A DNA stretch of 35,115 nucleotides from Longimicrobiales bacterium (GCA_029245345.1 JAQWPM010000028.1:1-35115); one strand, 5' to 3'. Positions 25,501-34,329 are shown, counted from the first letter of the stretch. A program made the numbers and translations. Notes: generated by a model from the sequence alone, not told the origin.

Positions 25501-26780
25501 GCGGTACCACGCTCTTGAAGGGAGGCCGCGTCCTCGATCCAAGACAGGATATGGACGGGACGCTTGATGTTCTCCTCAAGGACGGACTGATCGTGTCCGT
25601 GGGGGACGCCATAAGTGCCTCAGAGGACGCCCGCACAATCGATTGTACGGGCCTCCTCGTGACACCAGGGCTTATCGACGTGCATGTGCACCTTCGCGAG
25701 CCTGGGGGGGAACACAAAGAGACGATCGCCACAGGAGCGCGATCGGCGGCGGCAGGAGGCTTCACGGCCGTGTGCGCGATGCCGAACACGGATCCACCGC
25801 TCGACGACCCGGCATCCGTGGGTTGGGTTCTAGCCGAAGGGAAGCGCGCGGGCGCCGCCCGGGTCTACCCGACGGGTTGTATCTCGGTCGACCGAGCCGG
25901 GGAGCGCCTCGCTCCGGTCGGAGAGATGATCGACGCGGGTGCAGTCGCGATCACGGACGACGGCTCACCGATCATGAAGTCGGGGCTCATGCGGCTCGCG
26001 TTGGAATACGCGCAGTCGTTTGGGATTCCCGTCGCCGATCACCCGGAAGACCTGAGCCTGTCTCCGGCAGGGCAGATGAACGAAGGCCTCATGTCCACAC
26101 GAATGGGACTTGTCGGCAAGCCCAACGCCTCCGAAGACATCCACATCATTCGCGATCTCCTCCTCGCGGAGCTTACAGGGGGGCACATCCATCTTCAGCA
26201 CGTCTCCACACGCTGGGGTGTTGACGCGATCCGTCAGGCGAAGGCCCGTGGTGTACATGTGACGGCAGAAGCATCGCCGCATCACCTCGTGCTGACCGAC
26301 GAAGCCGTGGAGGGTTACCGGACCGAGGCCAAGATGAACCCGCCCCTCAGGACGGCGGAGGACGTCGAGGCCGTGCGTGCCGGGTTGGCGGACGGTTCAT
26401 TAGACCACATCGCGACCGACCATGCTCCGCATCATTACGACGAGAAGGAGGCCCCGTTCGCTGAGGCTCCGAATGGCATCGTTGGGCTAGAAACCGCGGT
26501 AGGGATCATCCTGACGCGCGTCGTGGACGAGGGTGTCATCGATCTTCCTACGATGATCGAGCGGATGAGCTGTCACCCTGCGAAGACGTTCAACCTTCCA
26601 GGTGGAACACTCGCCCCGGGTGGGGTCGCCGACGTGTCGGTCCTCGATCTGAGCGCTGAGTGGACGGTGGACGCCTCCAGCTTTGTCTCAAAAAGTCGCA
26701 ATACGCCGTTCGATGGCTGGGCGCTCAAGGGCGGCCCTGCATATACGATCGTCGGGGGCCGGATCGTCTGGGAACGCTGA
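25497..26780 (+). CDS. pyrC: Dihydroorotase (type I)
   Basis: PyrC cyclises N-carbamoylaspartate to dihydroorotate. The 427-residue amidohydrolase has [10 protein letters not shown] (zinc ligands His63 and His65). Further metal-site histidines lie in [15 protein letters not shown] and ATDHAPH, and ITDDGSP supplies the bridging acid. GLETAVGI and [14 protein letters not shown] follow in the usual order. The fold and length fit the long type I (class I) enzymes rather than the 350-residue E. coli form. AGGGAGGTGA, lying inside the end of pyrB, is a strong ribosome site for the GTG start. It is the last gene of the pyrRBC unit and is followed by a bidirectional terminator. Confidence 0.96.
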   Translation: MSGTTLLKGGRVLDPRQDMDGTLDVLLKDGLIVSVGDAISASEDARTIDCTGLLVTPGLIDVHVHLREPGGEHKETIATGARSAAAGGFTAVCAMPNTDPPLDDPASVGWVLAEGKRAGAARVYPTGCISVDRAGERLAPVGEMIDAGAVAITDDGSPIMKSGLMRLALEYAQSFGIPVADHPEDLSLSPAGQMNEGLMSTRMGLVGKPNASEDIHIIRDLLLAELTGGHIHLQHVSTRWGVDAIRQAKARGVHVTAEASPHHLVLTDEAVEGYRTEAKMNPPLRTAEDVEAVRAGLADGSLDHIATDHAPHHYDEKEAPFAEAPNGIVGLETAVGIILTRVVDEGVIDLPTMIERMSCHPAKTFNLPGGTLAPGGVADVSVLDLSAEWTVDASSFVSKSRNTPFDGWALKGGPAYTIVGGRIVWER

Positions 26781-26800
26781 TCGGGTAGGGGTATAAGAAA

Positions 26801-26832
26801 AGGACCCGGGCGGCAGTTGCCACCCGGGTCCT
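26801..26832. terminator. Bidirectional terminator between pyrC and rpsT
   Basis: AGGACCCGGG pairs perfectly with CCCGGGTCCT; the interior GGC/GCC extends the stem past a C-A mismatch. On the plus strand CTTTCGTT follows (pyrC end). On the minus strand a better tract, TTTCTTATAC, follows (rpsT end). It therefore probably serves both convergent genes. Confidence 0.8.
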
Positions 26833-26854
26833 CTTTCGTTCCCGAAGGGGGTCG

Positions 26855-27106
26855 TTAGAGCGAACCCACGTGTCGTGTGAGTTGCCCTTTCACCCGAGCC
26901 ACCCGATTGGGGTGGAACAGGCGTCGCGTCGCAGCGCGATCGAGAAGCGCGACGGCTTCACGAAGGTTGGCCTGACCCTCTTCAGCGTTCGGGGCTTGGC
27001 GGACCCTCTTGATGACCGTGCGGATCTTACGGCGCTCAGCTCGGTTCCTTAACCGGGCTGCTGCACTCAGTACCATCCGCTTTTTGGCGCTCTTGATGTT
27101 CGGCAT
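26855..27106 (-). CDS. rpsT: 30S ribosomal protein S20
   Basis: The 83-residue basic protein binds 16S rRNA early in small-subunit assembly. It opens MPNIKSAKKRMVLSAAARLRN, matching the S20 start, and continues with RNRAERRKIRTVIKRV and LLDRAATRRLFHPNRVARVKGQL, the three-helix pattern of the family. The length matches the usual 83-90. GAGGG lies four to five bases before the ATG. It has its own strong promoter and terminator, as rpsT usually does. Confidence 0.97.
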   Translation of the reverse strand: MPNIKSAKKRMVLSAAARLRNRAERRKIRTVIKRVRQAPNAEEGQANLREAVALLDRAATRRLFHPNRVARVKGQLTRHVGSL

Positions 27107-27131
27107 GCGTCCCTCGGGGCGCTGTGATTCG

Positions 27132-27159
27132 TTTACTTACGAGCCCACAAATCTAGAAA
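27132..27159 (+). promoter_or_regulatory. Putative promoter of the site-2 protease gene
   Basis: TTTACT and TAGAAA are separated by 16 bases. Its -10 shares the TCTAGA centre with the divergent rpsT promoter. The match is moderate. Confidence 0.3.
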
Positions 27160-27178
27160 CGACAGCCAGTGGGATCAA
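27150..27178 (-). promoter_or_regulatory. Sigma-70 promoter of rpsT
   Basis: On the minus strand TTGATC and TAGATT are separated by 17 bases. The start would lie near 27143, about 36 bases before rpsT. The -10 agrees with the ispG candidate and resembles lexA's TAGGAT. Confidence 0.6.
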
Positions 27179-27207
27179 CAGGTGGAGTGAGGTTAAGTTA
27201 TCAACCT

Positions 27208-27861
27208 ATGGAAGCCATTCTCCTTATTGTTGTTCTCATCTTTTCCGTCGTTGTGCATGAGGTCGCTCACGCATGGCAGGCGCGTAGAGAAGGGGACTTT
27301 ACCGCAGACCGCCTCGGGCGCATCACGCTCAATCCGATCCCCCACCTCGACGTGATGGGGTCGGTCTTGGTGCCCATGCTCCTGCACTTTAGTGGAAGCG
27401 GATTCTTGTTCGGGTGGGCAAAGCCGGTTCCGGTGGATCCTCGGAATTACCGGGATCCGGTATGGGGTGACATTCGAGTTTCGATGGCCGGCATTGTGTC
27501 GAACCTCGTCCTTGCGGTGTTGGCGACGATCGCCTCGGGTGTGGTAGTAAAGATCAATGCCACGGTAGGGCCTCTGGGTGGGTTGACTGACCTCCTGGGA
27601 CAAGCTGCGTTCTACGGGATTCTTATCAACCTGGTCCTGGCCTTCTTCAACCTGATTCCGTTGCCGCCCCTGGATGGTTCGCACGTTGTTGCTCACTTGC
27701 TTCCCGAGGCCGCGGCACTGCGCTACCGTCAAGCCGGCCGGTACGGTATTCCGGTCCTAATGGCACTCTTTTTCTTTGCTCCGGGAGCGTTTCGTTACCT
27801 GATGTGGCCGGTGACTTTTTTTCTAGGCTTGGCGGACTCGTTCATTCGTTTGTGGATGTGA
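27208..27861 (+). CDS. Site-2 protease family membrane metalloprotease (M50)
   Basis: The 217-residue intramembrane zinc protease has HEVAH at 17-21 in its first helix (zinc ligands and catalytic Glu18). The third zinc ligand lies in NLIPLPPLDGSH (Asp156). About five transmembrane segments are visible, and GWAKPVPVDPRNYRDPVWGDI is typical of the short, PDZ-less Rv1/YwhC-type group. Natural substrates of this group are poorly known. I used ATG 27208, directly before the first helix, although the nearest purine-rich stretch (GGTGGAGTGAGG) is over 15 bases away; GTG codons at 27187 or 27169 are in frame. scpA starts four bases after the stop. Confidence 0.9.
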   Translation: MEAILLIVVLIFSVVVHEVAHAWQARREGDFTADRLGRITLNPIPHLDVMGSVLVPMLLHFSGSGFLFGWAKPVPVDPRNYRDPVWGDIRVSMAGIVSNLVLAVLATIASGVVVKINATVGPLGGLTDLLGQAAFYGILINLVLAFFNLIPLPPLDGSHVVAHLLPEAAALRYRQAGRYGIPVLMALFFFAPGAFRYLMWPVTFFLGLADSFIRLWM

Positions 27862-27865
27862 CCAG

Positions 27866-28708
27866 GTGAATCTTGCCGTTCTTGAGGGTAAGGCCGAACG
27901 AGGGGATTTCTTCCTCGTCGAGTTCGATCGGTTTCAGGGGCCGCTCGACCTGCTTCTTCATCTCATTCGGTCTCAGGATATCGATATTTTCGATATCCCG
28001 ATCTCGACGATCACGAAGCAGTTCTTGCGGGCTATCAAGGATCTGGAAGTCAGTGATCTCGACGGCGCCGGCGAATTTTTGGAGATGGCTGCCACCCTCA
28101 TCCGTATCAAAGCGCAGATGCTCCTGCCGCGGCCGATGGACGAAGAGGACGAGGATCCACGTGCCGAACTCGTCCGGCGTCTCCTCGAGCACGAGCAGAT
28201 TCGGGAGATCTCGCAGCGAATGAGGGTGGCTGAGGCGGATCGGGCCAGGAGATTCGGGAAGGGTTTTATTCCTCCCCGCCCGAAGGCGGCGAAGACGGAC
28301 CTGCCCCTGGAGACCAGCTGGGATGAGGTCTTTGCTACGGCGCTTCTCGTCGAGATGCCGACGCCGGAACGCGTGCACCAGATTTCGCACCGAAGTACCG
28401 TCTCCATGCAGGAGAAGGTCGTGCTCATCTTGGATACCCTGAAGGACAACTCCCGAGTCGAGTTCAACAAGCTCGTGTTTGGTTTCCAGGACAAGATGCA
28501 CGGCGTCATGACCTTCTTGGCAGGGCTTGAATTGACTCGGCGCCGGGTGCTTTTCTTGCGCCAGACACGGCCCTTCCAAGAACTATGGATGTACCGGCGA
28601 AACGACGAGGCTCAAGAAGAGCCGTTCCCTGAGGAACTCGCCGACGATTTCGGGGCTCCCGACGAGCCCTCCACTGAACTCGAGCCCGAAGAAGGAGTCG
28701 ACGCTTGA
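27866..28708 (+). CDS. scpA: Segregation and condensation protein A
   Basis: ScpA is the kleisin subunit that links the heads of an SMC dimer in chromosome compaction. The 280-residue protein shows FDRFQGPLDLLLHLI, DIFDIPISTITKQFL and FLEMAATLIRIKAQMLLPR, the classic N-terminal SMC-binding helices. A charged middle follows, and then the C-terminal winged helix with VSMQEKVVLILDTLKD and VMTFLAGLEL. An acidic tail of about 30 residues ends the protein. The GTG start lies four bases after the protease gene. The stop overlaps the scpB TTG, and the GAAGGAG for scpB lies inside this gene, so the two are made together. Confidence 0.95.
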   Translation: MNLAVLEGKAERGDFFLVEFDRFQGPLDLLLHLIRSQDIDIFDIPISTITKQFLRAIKDLEVSDLDGAGEFLEMAATLIRIKAQMLLPRPMDEEDEDPRAELVRRLLEHEQIREISQRMRVAEADRARRFGKGFIPPRPKAAKTDLPLETSWDEVFATALLVEMPTPERVHQISHRSTVSMQEKVVLILDTLKDNSRVEFNKLVFGFQDKMHGVMTFLAGLELTRRRVLFLRQTRPFQELWMYRRNDEAQEEPFPEELADDFGAPDEPSTELEPEEGVDA

Positions 28709-29520
28709 ACGCTTCACAGATTGTGGAAGCTGTCCTCTTCGCTTCCGACGCTCCGCTTACCCCTGACGAGATTGCTCGCGCGGACTCTCAGCTGGACGAA
28801 GACCTGGTCGAGACCGCTCTGAAGGAGTTGCGGGCGGAGTACGACGATGCTCAGCGCGCCTTCGAGCTCACGGAGGTGGCGGAAGGGTACCAGATCCTGA
28901 CGCGATCGGAATTCGCGCCGTACTTGGAACGATTCGACAACGTCCCTCGCTCGACGCGTCTGTCCGGACCTTCGATCGAGACGTTGGCAATCATCGCGTA
29001 TCGACAGCCATTGGGTCGCCTTGAGATCGAGTACATCCGTGGAGTTGGTGCGTCAGGCGTCATTCGTACACTGCAGGACCGAAACTTGATCGACATTGTC
29101 GGCCGTTCAGAAGGGCTGGGACGTCCGCTTCTCTACGGGACGACAACTCACTTCCTCGAACATTTTGGATTCCGTTCTCTGGAAGACCTGCCGCGGCCGG
29201 AAGAGCTCCCGATCATCCTTCGCGACCGACTGCCCTTGGGCACCGATGGTGAGGACGCCGAGGAAGAGGCACAGGTCACCCTGGCGTTGGGTGAAAGTGA
29301 AGAGGGTGATGCCGAGGAAGGCCTCGCCCAGGGCGCGGGTGCCGATGCGGAAGGCGAAGCCGTCGTTGAGGCTGGAGATGCCGAAACGGCGGCCGCTGTC
29401 GACGCGGACGTCGAAGAGTCGTCCGAGGGTGAAGAAGAGTCAGCTGACGTCGAAGAGCCGGTAATCGACGAAGAGCCCGACGACGAAGAGGCCACTAGTG
29501 CCCCCGACGCCTCTTACTGA
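28705..29520 (+). CDS. scpB: Segregation and condensation protein B with long acidic tail
   Basis: ScpB dimers bind ScpA and complete the SMC-ScpAB condensin. The 271-residue product has the two winged helices (about 1-180), with VEAVLFASDAPLT, GYQILTRSEFAPYLERF, RLSGPSIETLAIIAYRQPL, EIEYIRGVGASGVIRTL and GRPLLYGTT. This is the whole normal protein (about 180-200 residues). After that comes a highly acidic, low-complexity tail of some 80 residues made mostly of Glu, Asp, Ala and Gly, with hardly any basic residue. The TTG start is backed by GAAGGAG eight bases upstream and overlaps the scpA stop. The tail may be disordered; its role is unknown. Confidence 0.95.
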   Translation: MNASQIVEAVLFASDAPLTPDEIARADSQLDEDLVETALKELRAEYDDAQRAFELTEVAEGYQILTRSEFAPYLERFDNVPRSTRLSGPSIETLAIIAYRQPLGRLEIEYIRGVGASGVIRTLQDRNLIDIVGRSEGLGRPLLYGTTTHFLEHFGFRSLEDLPRPEELPIILRDRLPLGTDGEDAEEEAQVTLALGESEEGDAEEGLAQGAGADAEGEAVVEAGDAETAAAVDADVEESSEGEEESADVEEPVIDEEPDDEEATSAPDASY

Positions 29521-29528
29521 GTCGGCGG

Positions 29529-30257
29529 GTGACTGAAGAGATCCGGGTTCAGAAGTATCTTTCTAGGGCCGGTCGTGCATCTCGGCGAGAGGCCGAGCGT
29601 CTCATGGCGGCCGGACGCGTCTCCGTAAACGGGGAAGTGACTACCGAACTCGGTACTCGAGTGGTCGCGGGAAGGGACGTGGTCGCTGTGGATGGGGTCG
29701 TGGTTGAAATCCAAGCCAAGAAATGGATCGCGTTTCATAAGCCGGTCGGGGTGCTTACGACGCGAAGCGACCCACACGGAGGGAGGACGATCTACGATGT
29801 CCTTCCCGATGAGTTCTCCGCGCTGCGCTATGTGGGGCGCTTGGACCGTCCGACAGAAGGTCTTCTCCTCCTCACGAACGACGGAGATGCCGCCAACGGC
29901 TTGCTGCACCCCGGTCGTGAGGTCGAGAGGGAGTATTCAGTCGTGGTTGCGGGTGTGATGGACGAGGCCGCAGTGAACCGACTCCGGCGTGGCGTGGAGC
30001 TCGACGACGGTCCGGCTCGCCCAAAATCGGTCCGAGTTGTGGAGCGAGGTGAGTTGGATACGACGTTGGCGCTGGTGCTCACGGAAGGCCGGAAGCGGGA
30101 AGTCCGCCGCATGTTGTTGGCCGTAAATTTCGGCGTCCAACGTTTGGTGAGAACGAGGTTCGGACGCGTGCGGTTGGAGCGCCTCGCCAGTGGTGAGTGG
30201 CGTAAGTTGAGTGCGTTTGAAATCGAGAGCCTACTGGACTTGTCCAGTCTAAAATAG
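29529..30257 (+). CDS. rluB: Pseudouridine synthase, RluB/RsuA family
   Basis: The 242-residue enzyme has an N-terminal S4 RNA-binding domain (VQKYLSRAGRASRREAERLMAAGRVSVNG). The RsuA-type catalytic domain follows, with FHKPVGVLTTRSD and the active-site Asp106 in GRLDRPTEGLLLLTNDG. EGRKREVRRML closes the signature set. Family members isomerise single uridines in rRNA: RluB at 23S position 2605, RsuA at 16S position 516. scpAB-rluB adjacency is frequent in bacteria, which favours RluB, but specificity is inferred. The GTG start follows scpB by eight bases without an obvious ribosome site. Confidence 0.9.
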   Translation: MTEEIRVQKYLSRAGRASRREAERLMAAGRVSVNGEVTTELGTRVVAGRDVVAVDGVVVEIQAKKWIAFHKPVGVLTTRSDPHGGRTIYDVLPDEFSALRYVGRLDRPTEGLLLLTNDGDAANGLLHPGREVEREYSVVVAGVMDEAAVNRLRRGVELDDGPARPKSVRVVERGELDTTLALVLTEGRKREVRRMLLAVNFGVQRLVRTRFGRVRLERLASGEWRKLSAFEIESLLDLSSLK

Positions 30258-30270
30258 AGCGCACAGGTCG

Positions 30271-30655
30271 ATGGATCTTCGAGACAAGATCGTTCTGACT
30301 CTGGGGAGTGCCGGACTGATGGAACTCGCGGTCACCCGGCCCGTGATGGAAGATCGCCCCGAGCGAAGCGTGCTCGGCTCGCTTCGTAAGGAACAGTCGG
30401 GCGCACGTCGGCGTCGGGGAGAACGGCTTGCTCAGATTTCCGGATTTCGAAGCCTTGACCGCGCTCGGGCTCATGGAGTTCGTCACGCCTGACGTGATCG
30501 CAGAGAACGTGGTCCGCGAGAGGTTTTCGCCCCCAATAGGTAAGACCACGCTCGACTCGGCGACCAACGGAGACTTTGCCGGGAGGATCCAGTCGGGTAG
30601 ACTCGGGGCGTGGATCTTCCGCTACGAGGACAAAGGCGAACGCATCAAGAGGTGA
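30271..30655 (+). pseudogene. Possible small frameshifted gene between rluB and upp, unknown
   Basis: Frame 1 opens at ATG 30271 with a natural-looking start (MDLRDKIVLTLGSAGLMELA). By hand count its third-codon positions are GC-rich up to about 30345 and then less so. From about 30347 the next frame is open to TGA 30655 and has clearly GC-rich third positions. It reads FPDFEALTALGLMEFVTPDV and ends [13 protein letters not shown]. Together this looks like one protein of roughly 120 residues with a frame change near 30345-30380. Alternatively the second part is a separate 75-residue gene from TTG 30428, which has GGAG six bases upstream. I recognise no family. A sequencing error could also cause this. 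It ends just before upp. Confidence 0.35.
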
Positions 30656-30657
30656 CC

Positions 30658-31296
30658 ATGTCCGAGCTGCCTAACCTGACCGTCGTAGACCACCCGCTCA
30701 TTCGGCATAAGCTCGGCCTGCTGCGCTCTGTCGATACCCCGGTGAAACTGTTCCGGGAGCTTGTGGACGAGATTTCGACGTTGATGGCGTATGAAGCCAC
30801 ACGAGACCTCGCAGAAGAACCCACAGACGTTCAGACCCCGCTCGAGCAGATGGTCGGGTCTCGCCTAGCCGGGGGAAAGTTGGTAATCGTGCCGGTACTT
30901 AGGGCAGGATTAGGCATGGTGGAGGGAGTTCTGAGGCTCCTCCCGAGTGCCCGCGTGGGTCACGTGGGGATGGCCCGCGACGAGGAGTCGCTTCAGCCCG
31001 ACGAGTACTACTTCAAGATCCCGGAACATCCCGAAGAGCGCCGCTTCCTCGTGGTCGATCCCATGCTCGCCACAGGCGGCTCCGCTGCTGCGGCGATCGA
31101 TGGACTCAAGCGCCGAGGAGTGAGGAAAATCACGCTCATGTGCTTGGTCGCGGCTCCTGAAGGAGTGCGTGCCTTGCTGGAGGCCCATCCTGATGTGTCG
31201 ATCTTCGCGGCGGCGCTCGATCGGAAGCTAAACGAACTCGGGTACATCGTCCCTGGCTTGGGCGATGCTGGGGACCGGCTCTACGGGACCAAGTAG
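30658..31296 (+). CDS. upp: Uracil phosphoribosyltransferase
   Basis: Upp salvages uracil to UMP with PRPP. The 212-residue protein shows [15 protein letters not shown] at the start, [14 protein letters not shown], the PRPP loop [14 protein letters not shown] (130-143) and the uracil-binding [16 protein letters not shown] at the C-terminus. Length is standard (208-212). AGAGGTGA before the ATG is a good ribosome site; the frame extends upstream to 30610 but those residues belong to the uncertain preceding gene. Its stop lies 13 bases from the stop of the convergent trkH. Confidence 0.96.
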   Translation: MSELPNLTVVDHPLIRHKLGLLRSVDTPVKLFRELVDEISTLMAYEATRDLAEEPTDVQTPLEQMVGSRLAGGKLVIVPVLRAGLGMVEGVLRLLPSARVGHVGMARDEESLQPDEYYFKIPEHPEERRFLVVDPMLATGGSAAAAIDGLKRRGVRKITLMCLVAAPEGVRALLEAHPDVSIFAAALDRKLNELGYIVPGLGDAGDRLYGTK

Positions 31297-31309
31297 AACT
31301 CGACGACCG

Positions 31310-32767
31310 CTAGTGGAAGGACTTTCGTGACTTCCACATTTCCGGGTGGAACAGAAGTAAGACCGTGTAGATCTCAAGCCGTCCGACCAGCATGAAGAAC
31401 GACAGGACTCCAAGGGCCGGCCCGGACATCCACCCGTAGTTGTCAGTTGCCCCGACACCTCCGAATCCAGGGCCGACGTTGCCAACCGTTGCGATACTGG
31501 CGCTCAGAGCCGTCACCAGGTCCATGCCCATGAAGCCGAGGACGATCGCTCCGAGCAGGCAGAGTAGGAGATACAGGATCACGAATCCCGTCACATTCGC
31601 GAGGACGTCCTGCTTGACTGCCTTGGTCCCCACTCGAGTCAACAAAATCGCTTTCGGATGAAGATGACGGCGGATTTCATTCGCGGTCTGCTTGAGGAGA
31701 AGCATGACACGAATCGTCTTGATGCCACCCCCGGTCGAGCCGGCCATACCGCCCACGAAGAAGAGCGCGAACAGCGTCAGCTGAGCGCCGGGTACCCAGA
31801 CCTCGTAATCAGCACTCACGAAGCCGGTCGTCGTGATGATCGCAGTCGCCTGAAAGAGCGCATCCCGAATGGCGAGCTCGGCGCCCGAATATGCGCCCGA
31901 CGTGAAGTTCACCACGGCGATCGCCGCCGCCGACAACACGACGATGTACGTGTAGAAGCGCCACTCCTGATCCTTGAAGTAGATCGGACGACCTGTGGCG
32001 GCGCGAAAATGGAGCGAGAAATTCACGCCGGCCAGGTACATGAAGATGATCGTTACCCAATGGATGTAACTTGAGTCGAACCCCGCGATCGAAGCATTCT
32101 TGGTACTGAAGCCGCCCGTCGCGAGTGTCGTGAAGCTGTGATTTACGGCGTCGAAGAGGGACATGCCGCCGAGTAGATAGAGCCCGGTCTCCGCCACCGT
32201 CAGTCCGACGTAGACCAGCCAAAGCAGTTTCGCCGTTTGTGTGATGCGCGGGCGTAGGCGCTCGGGCGTGGGACCCGGCACCTCCGCCTTGAAGAGCTGC
32301 ATGCCCCCGACACCGAGGTATGGGAGCACCGCAATCACGAGCACAATGATCCCCATTCCGCCCAACCATTGCGTGAGCGACCGCCAGAACAGGATGCCGT
32401 GTGGCAATGCTTCGATTTCGGTGAAGACGGTGGCACCCGTCGTTGTGAACCCGGACATCGCCTCGAAGAAGGCGGCAACCGGTGACTCCAACGCGCCCGT
32501 AAGGAGGTAAGGAAGGGCCCCGGACGCCGCCGTCGCGGCCCAGGCCAGTGTCACGATTGCGAAGCCTTCCCGCGCCGTAACGGCACCCTCAAACATGGTG
32601 ACGCGGTATACCGCACCACTCACGAAGAAGGTGAGGACGGCCGCGAACAGGATGCCTTGGAAGTCCCCGTCGCCGTATATGAAGGCCACACCGGCCGCGA
32701 GCATCATGGACAGGGCAACGAAGACCTGAAGAAGCCCGATGACGTTGATTACGCGTGAGAGGGACAT
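31310..32767 (-). CDS. trkH: Trk potassium uptake system membrane subunit
   Basis: TrkH is the K+-conducting membrane subunit. The 485-residue protein has the fourfold membrane-pore-membrane repeat with a selectivity-filter-like segment in each: FEAMSGFTTTGATVF, NHSFTTLATGGFST, QATAIITTTGFVS and SASIATVGNVGPGFG. The FFVGGMAGSTGGGIKTIRV segment, which forms the intramembrane gate region in TrkH, is intact. Length matches the family (about 480). The start overlaps the last base of the trkA stop (TGATG on the minus strand), so regulator and channel are translated together, with trkA first. It converges on upp. Confidence 0.96.
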   Translation of the reverse strand: MSLSRVINVIGLLQVFVALSMMLAAGVAFIYGDGDFQGILFAAVLTFFVSGAVYRVTMFEGAVTAREGFAIVTLAWAATAASGALPYLLTGALESPVAAFFEAMSGFTTTGATVFTEIEALPHGILFWRSLTQWLGGMGIIVLVIAVLPYLGVGGMQLFKAEVPGPTPERLRPRITQTAKLLWLVYVGLTVAETGLYLLGGMSLFDAVNHSFTTLATGGFSTKNASIAGFDSSYIHWVTIIFMYLAGVNFSLHFRAATGRPIYFKDQEWRFYTYIVVLSAAAIAVVNFTSGAYSGAELAIRDALFQATAIITTTGFVSADYEVWVPGAQLTLFALFFVGGMAGSTGGGIKTIRVMLLLKQTANEIRRHLHPKAILLTRVGTKAVKQDVLANVTGFVILYLLLCLLGAIVLGFMGMDLVTALSASIATVGNVGPGFGGVGATDNYGWMSGPALGVLSFFMLVGRLEIYTVLLLFHPEMWKSRKSFH

Positions 32768-34110
32768 CAGTCGAAGAGCTGCTCGACCTCGGAGACCGCA
32801 GCCGGCAGGGTGAAGACGATGACGTCGTCACCGGGCAAAATTTGGTCGTCACCCCGCGGGATGATGATGTCATCTCCTCGAATGATCGTCCCGATCACGG
32901 CGTCCTTGGGGAAGTGGACCTCCTTCAAGGTTTTTCCCGCGATCATGGAGTCCTCGTCCACCGCGAATTCAATGGCCTCGGCGTCCGTGCCCGTCAGTCC
33001 GCCGACCGTCACGACTCGTCCGCGCCGCACATACCGCAGGATGGCGTTGACGGTCGACATTCGCGGCGAGACTGAAGCGTCGACACCTACTTTCGGTACG
33101 AGCCTCAGATACTCGAACTTGTGAACGAGGCTCACCACCTTCTGAGCGCCTGCCGTCTTGGCCAGCAGGCTCGACAGAAGGTTTGTCTCGTCGTAATTGG
33201 TGGCGGCAACGAAGCCATCGATGCCTGCCACGCCCTCCATTTCCAGAAGCTCGAGGTCGGTCGCGTCCCCGTGGAGCACGAGCGCCCGGGGCAGTTGTTC
33301 CGCGAGTTCGAGACATCGGCGGCGATCTCGGTCCAGAATCGTGCATTCGATTCCGTGCTCTTGGAGGATCTCCGCGAGGTAGGCGCCCTCTCTGCTACCC
33401 CCTGCGATCATGACCCGCCGAAGCTCTGAATGTTTGTAGCCAGCCAGCGGCGCGATGTCTTGAATTTCGGCCGTAGGGGAGAGGATGTAGAGCTGGTCCC
33501 CCGCTTCGATTTGTGAGTCGGCTCGGGGGATACGCGTCTTGCCGTCTCGCTCGATGGCTACTGTGGCGTAATGATGGCCGTGCAAACTATCGGTGAGTTC
33601 TGCCATACTCTTGCCGACCACAGGCGCGCCGTCATTGATTCTGAGCCCCACGAGTTGAACCCGACCGTCGGCGAAAGGCACTACGTCTGTGGCGATCTCG
33701 CTTCGCAGAAGGTCGAATGTCTCTCGGGCGCACTCCCGCTCTGGGTTGATCATGAGGTCGATCCCCATTTGCTCTTGAGAGAGCACAGAGCCTTGGCCGT
33801 AATACTCGGGGTTTGAGATCCGGGCGACCGCGACCTGAACGCCAAGGCGCTTGGCGGCCATAGACGCGATGAGATTTACTTCGTCTTTGCTGGTGACGGA
33901 CAACAGCATTAATGCGTCTTTGATGCCGGCTTCTTCTAATACCGGCAAGGAGGCGCCATTCCCAACAACTGTGAGCACATCGAGTTGCTGCGAAGCGAAT
34001 TCCGCTCGTTCAGGATCCGACTCGATCAGGACGACGTCCTGATTTTCTTCGGACAGGCGCTTGGCGAGGTGGAATCCCACTTGGCCCGCACCCAACACGA
34101 GCACTTTCAT
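32767..34110 (-). CDS. trkA: Trk potassium uptake NAD-binding regulatory subunit
   Basis: TrkA binds NAD(H) and ATP/ADP in the cytoplasm and gates TrkH. The 447-residue protein is a tandem duplication. Each half has a Rossmann RCK-N domain, starting KVLVLGAGQVGFHLAKRL (GxGxxG at 7-12) and RRVMIAGGSREGAYLAEIL (about 232-250), followed by an RCK-C domain. VVGNGASLPVLEEAGI and LHGDATDLELLEMEGV are the matching segments of the two halves. In the second half the glycine motif is GGSREG. GAGAG lies seven bases before the ATG. It is the first gene of the trkA-trkH unit. Confidence 0.96.
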   Translation of the reverse strand: MKVLVLGAGQVGFHLAKRLSEENQDVVLIESDPERAEFASQQLDVLTVVGNGASLPVLEEAGIKDALMLLSVTSKDEVNLIASMAAKRLGVQVAVARISNPEYYGQGSVLSQEQMGIDLMINPERECARETFDLLRSEIATDVVPFADGRVQLVGLRINDGAPVVGKSMAELTDSLHGHHYATVAIERDGKTRIPRADSQIEAGDQLYILSPTAEIQDIAPLAGYKHSELRRVMIAGGSREGAYLAEILQEHGIECTILDRDRRRCLELAEQLPRALVLHGDATDLELLEMEGVAGIDGFVAATNYDETNLLSSLLAKTAGAQKVVSLVHKFEYLRLVPKVGVDASVSPRMSTVNAILRYVRRGRVVTVGGLTGTDAEAIEFAVDEDSMIAGKTLKEVHFPKDAVIGTIIRGDDIIIPRGDDQILPGDDVIVFTLPAAVSEVEQLFD

Positions 34111-34135
34111 AGGGCGCTCTCATGTGCACGCATTT

Positions 34136-34158
34136 GCGCTATCCGGAACGGATGGCGC
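34136..34158. repeat. 10-bp inverted repeat upstream of trkA
   Basis: GCGCTATCCG and CGGATGGCGC pair around GAA, with one G-U in RNA. It lies 26 bases before trkA, so it could be an operator or a leader hairpin. No further support. Confidence 0.35.
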
Positions 34159-34243
34159 TGGTGAATGAAGCTAGCGAGCCCTAGCCGAAGATCCAGTGAT
34201 GGGGCCTGCCGCTCGGCGCTGCTGAGTGTATCTTTCGCGCCGC

Positions 34244-34317
34244 GGGCCCGTAGCTCAGTTGGTTAGAGCAGCCGACTCATAATCGGTAGGTCCCAGGTTC
34301 AAGTCCTGGCGGGCCCA
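34244..34317 (+). tRNA. tRNA with CAU anticodon, probably tRNA-Ile2
   Basis: The acceptor GGGCCCG pairs with CGGGCCC, with discriminator A. The D-arm is GCTC/GAGC, the anticodon arm CCGACTCATAATCGG and the T-arm CCAGG TTCAAGT CCTGG. The anticodon is CAT. The anticodon stem-loop and the C4-G69, C5-G68 pairs resemble E. coli tRNA-Ile2, whose C34 is changed to lysidine by TilS, more than elongator tRNA-Met, but elongator Met is not excluded. The T-arm rules out nothing and the A-arm start G1-C72 argues against initiator Met. CCA is not encoded. Confidence 0.93.
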
Positions 34318-34329
34318 CTTACGAGTGGG

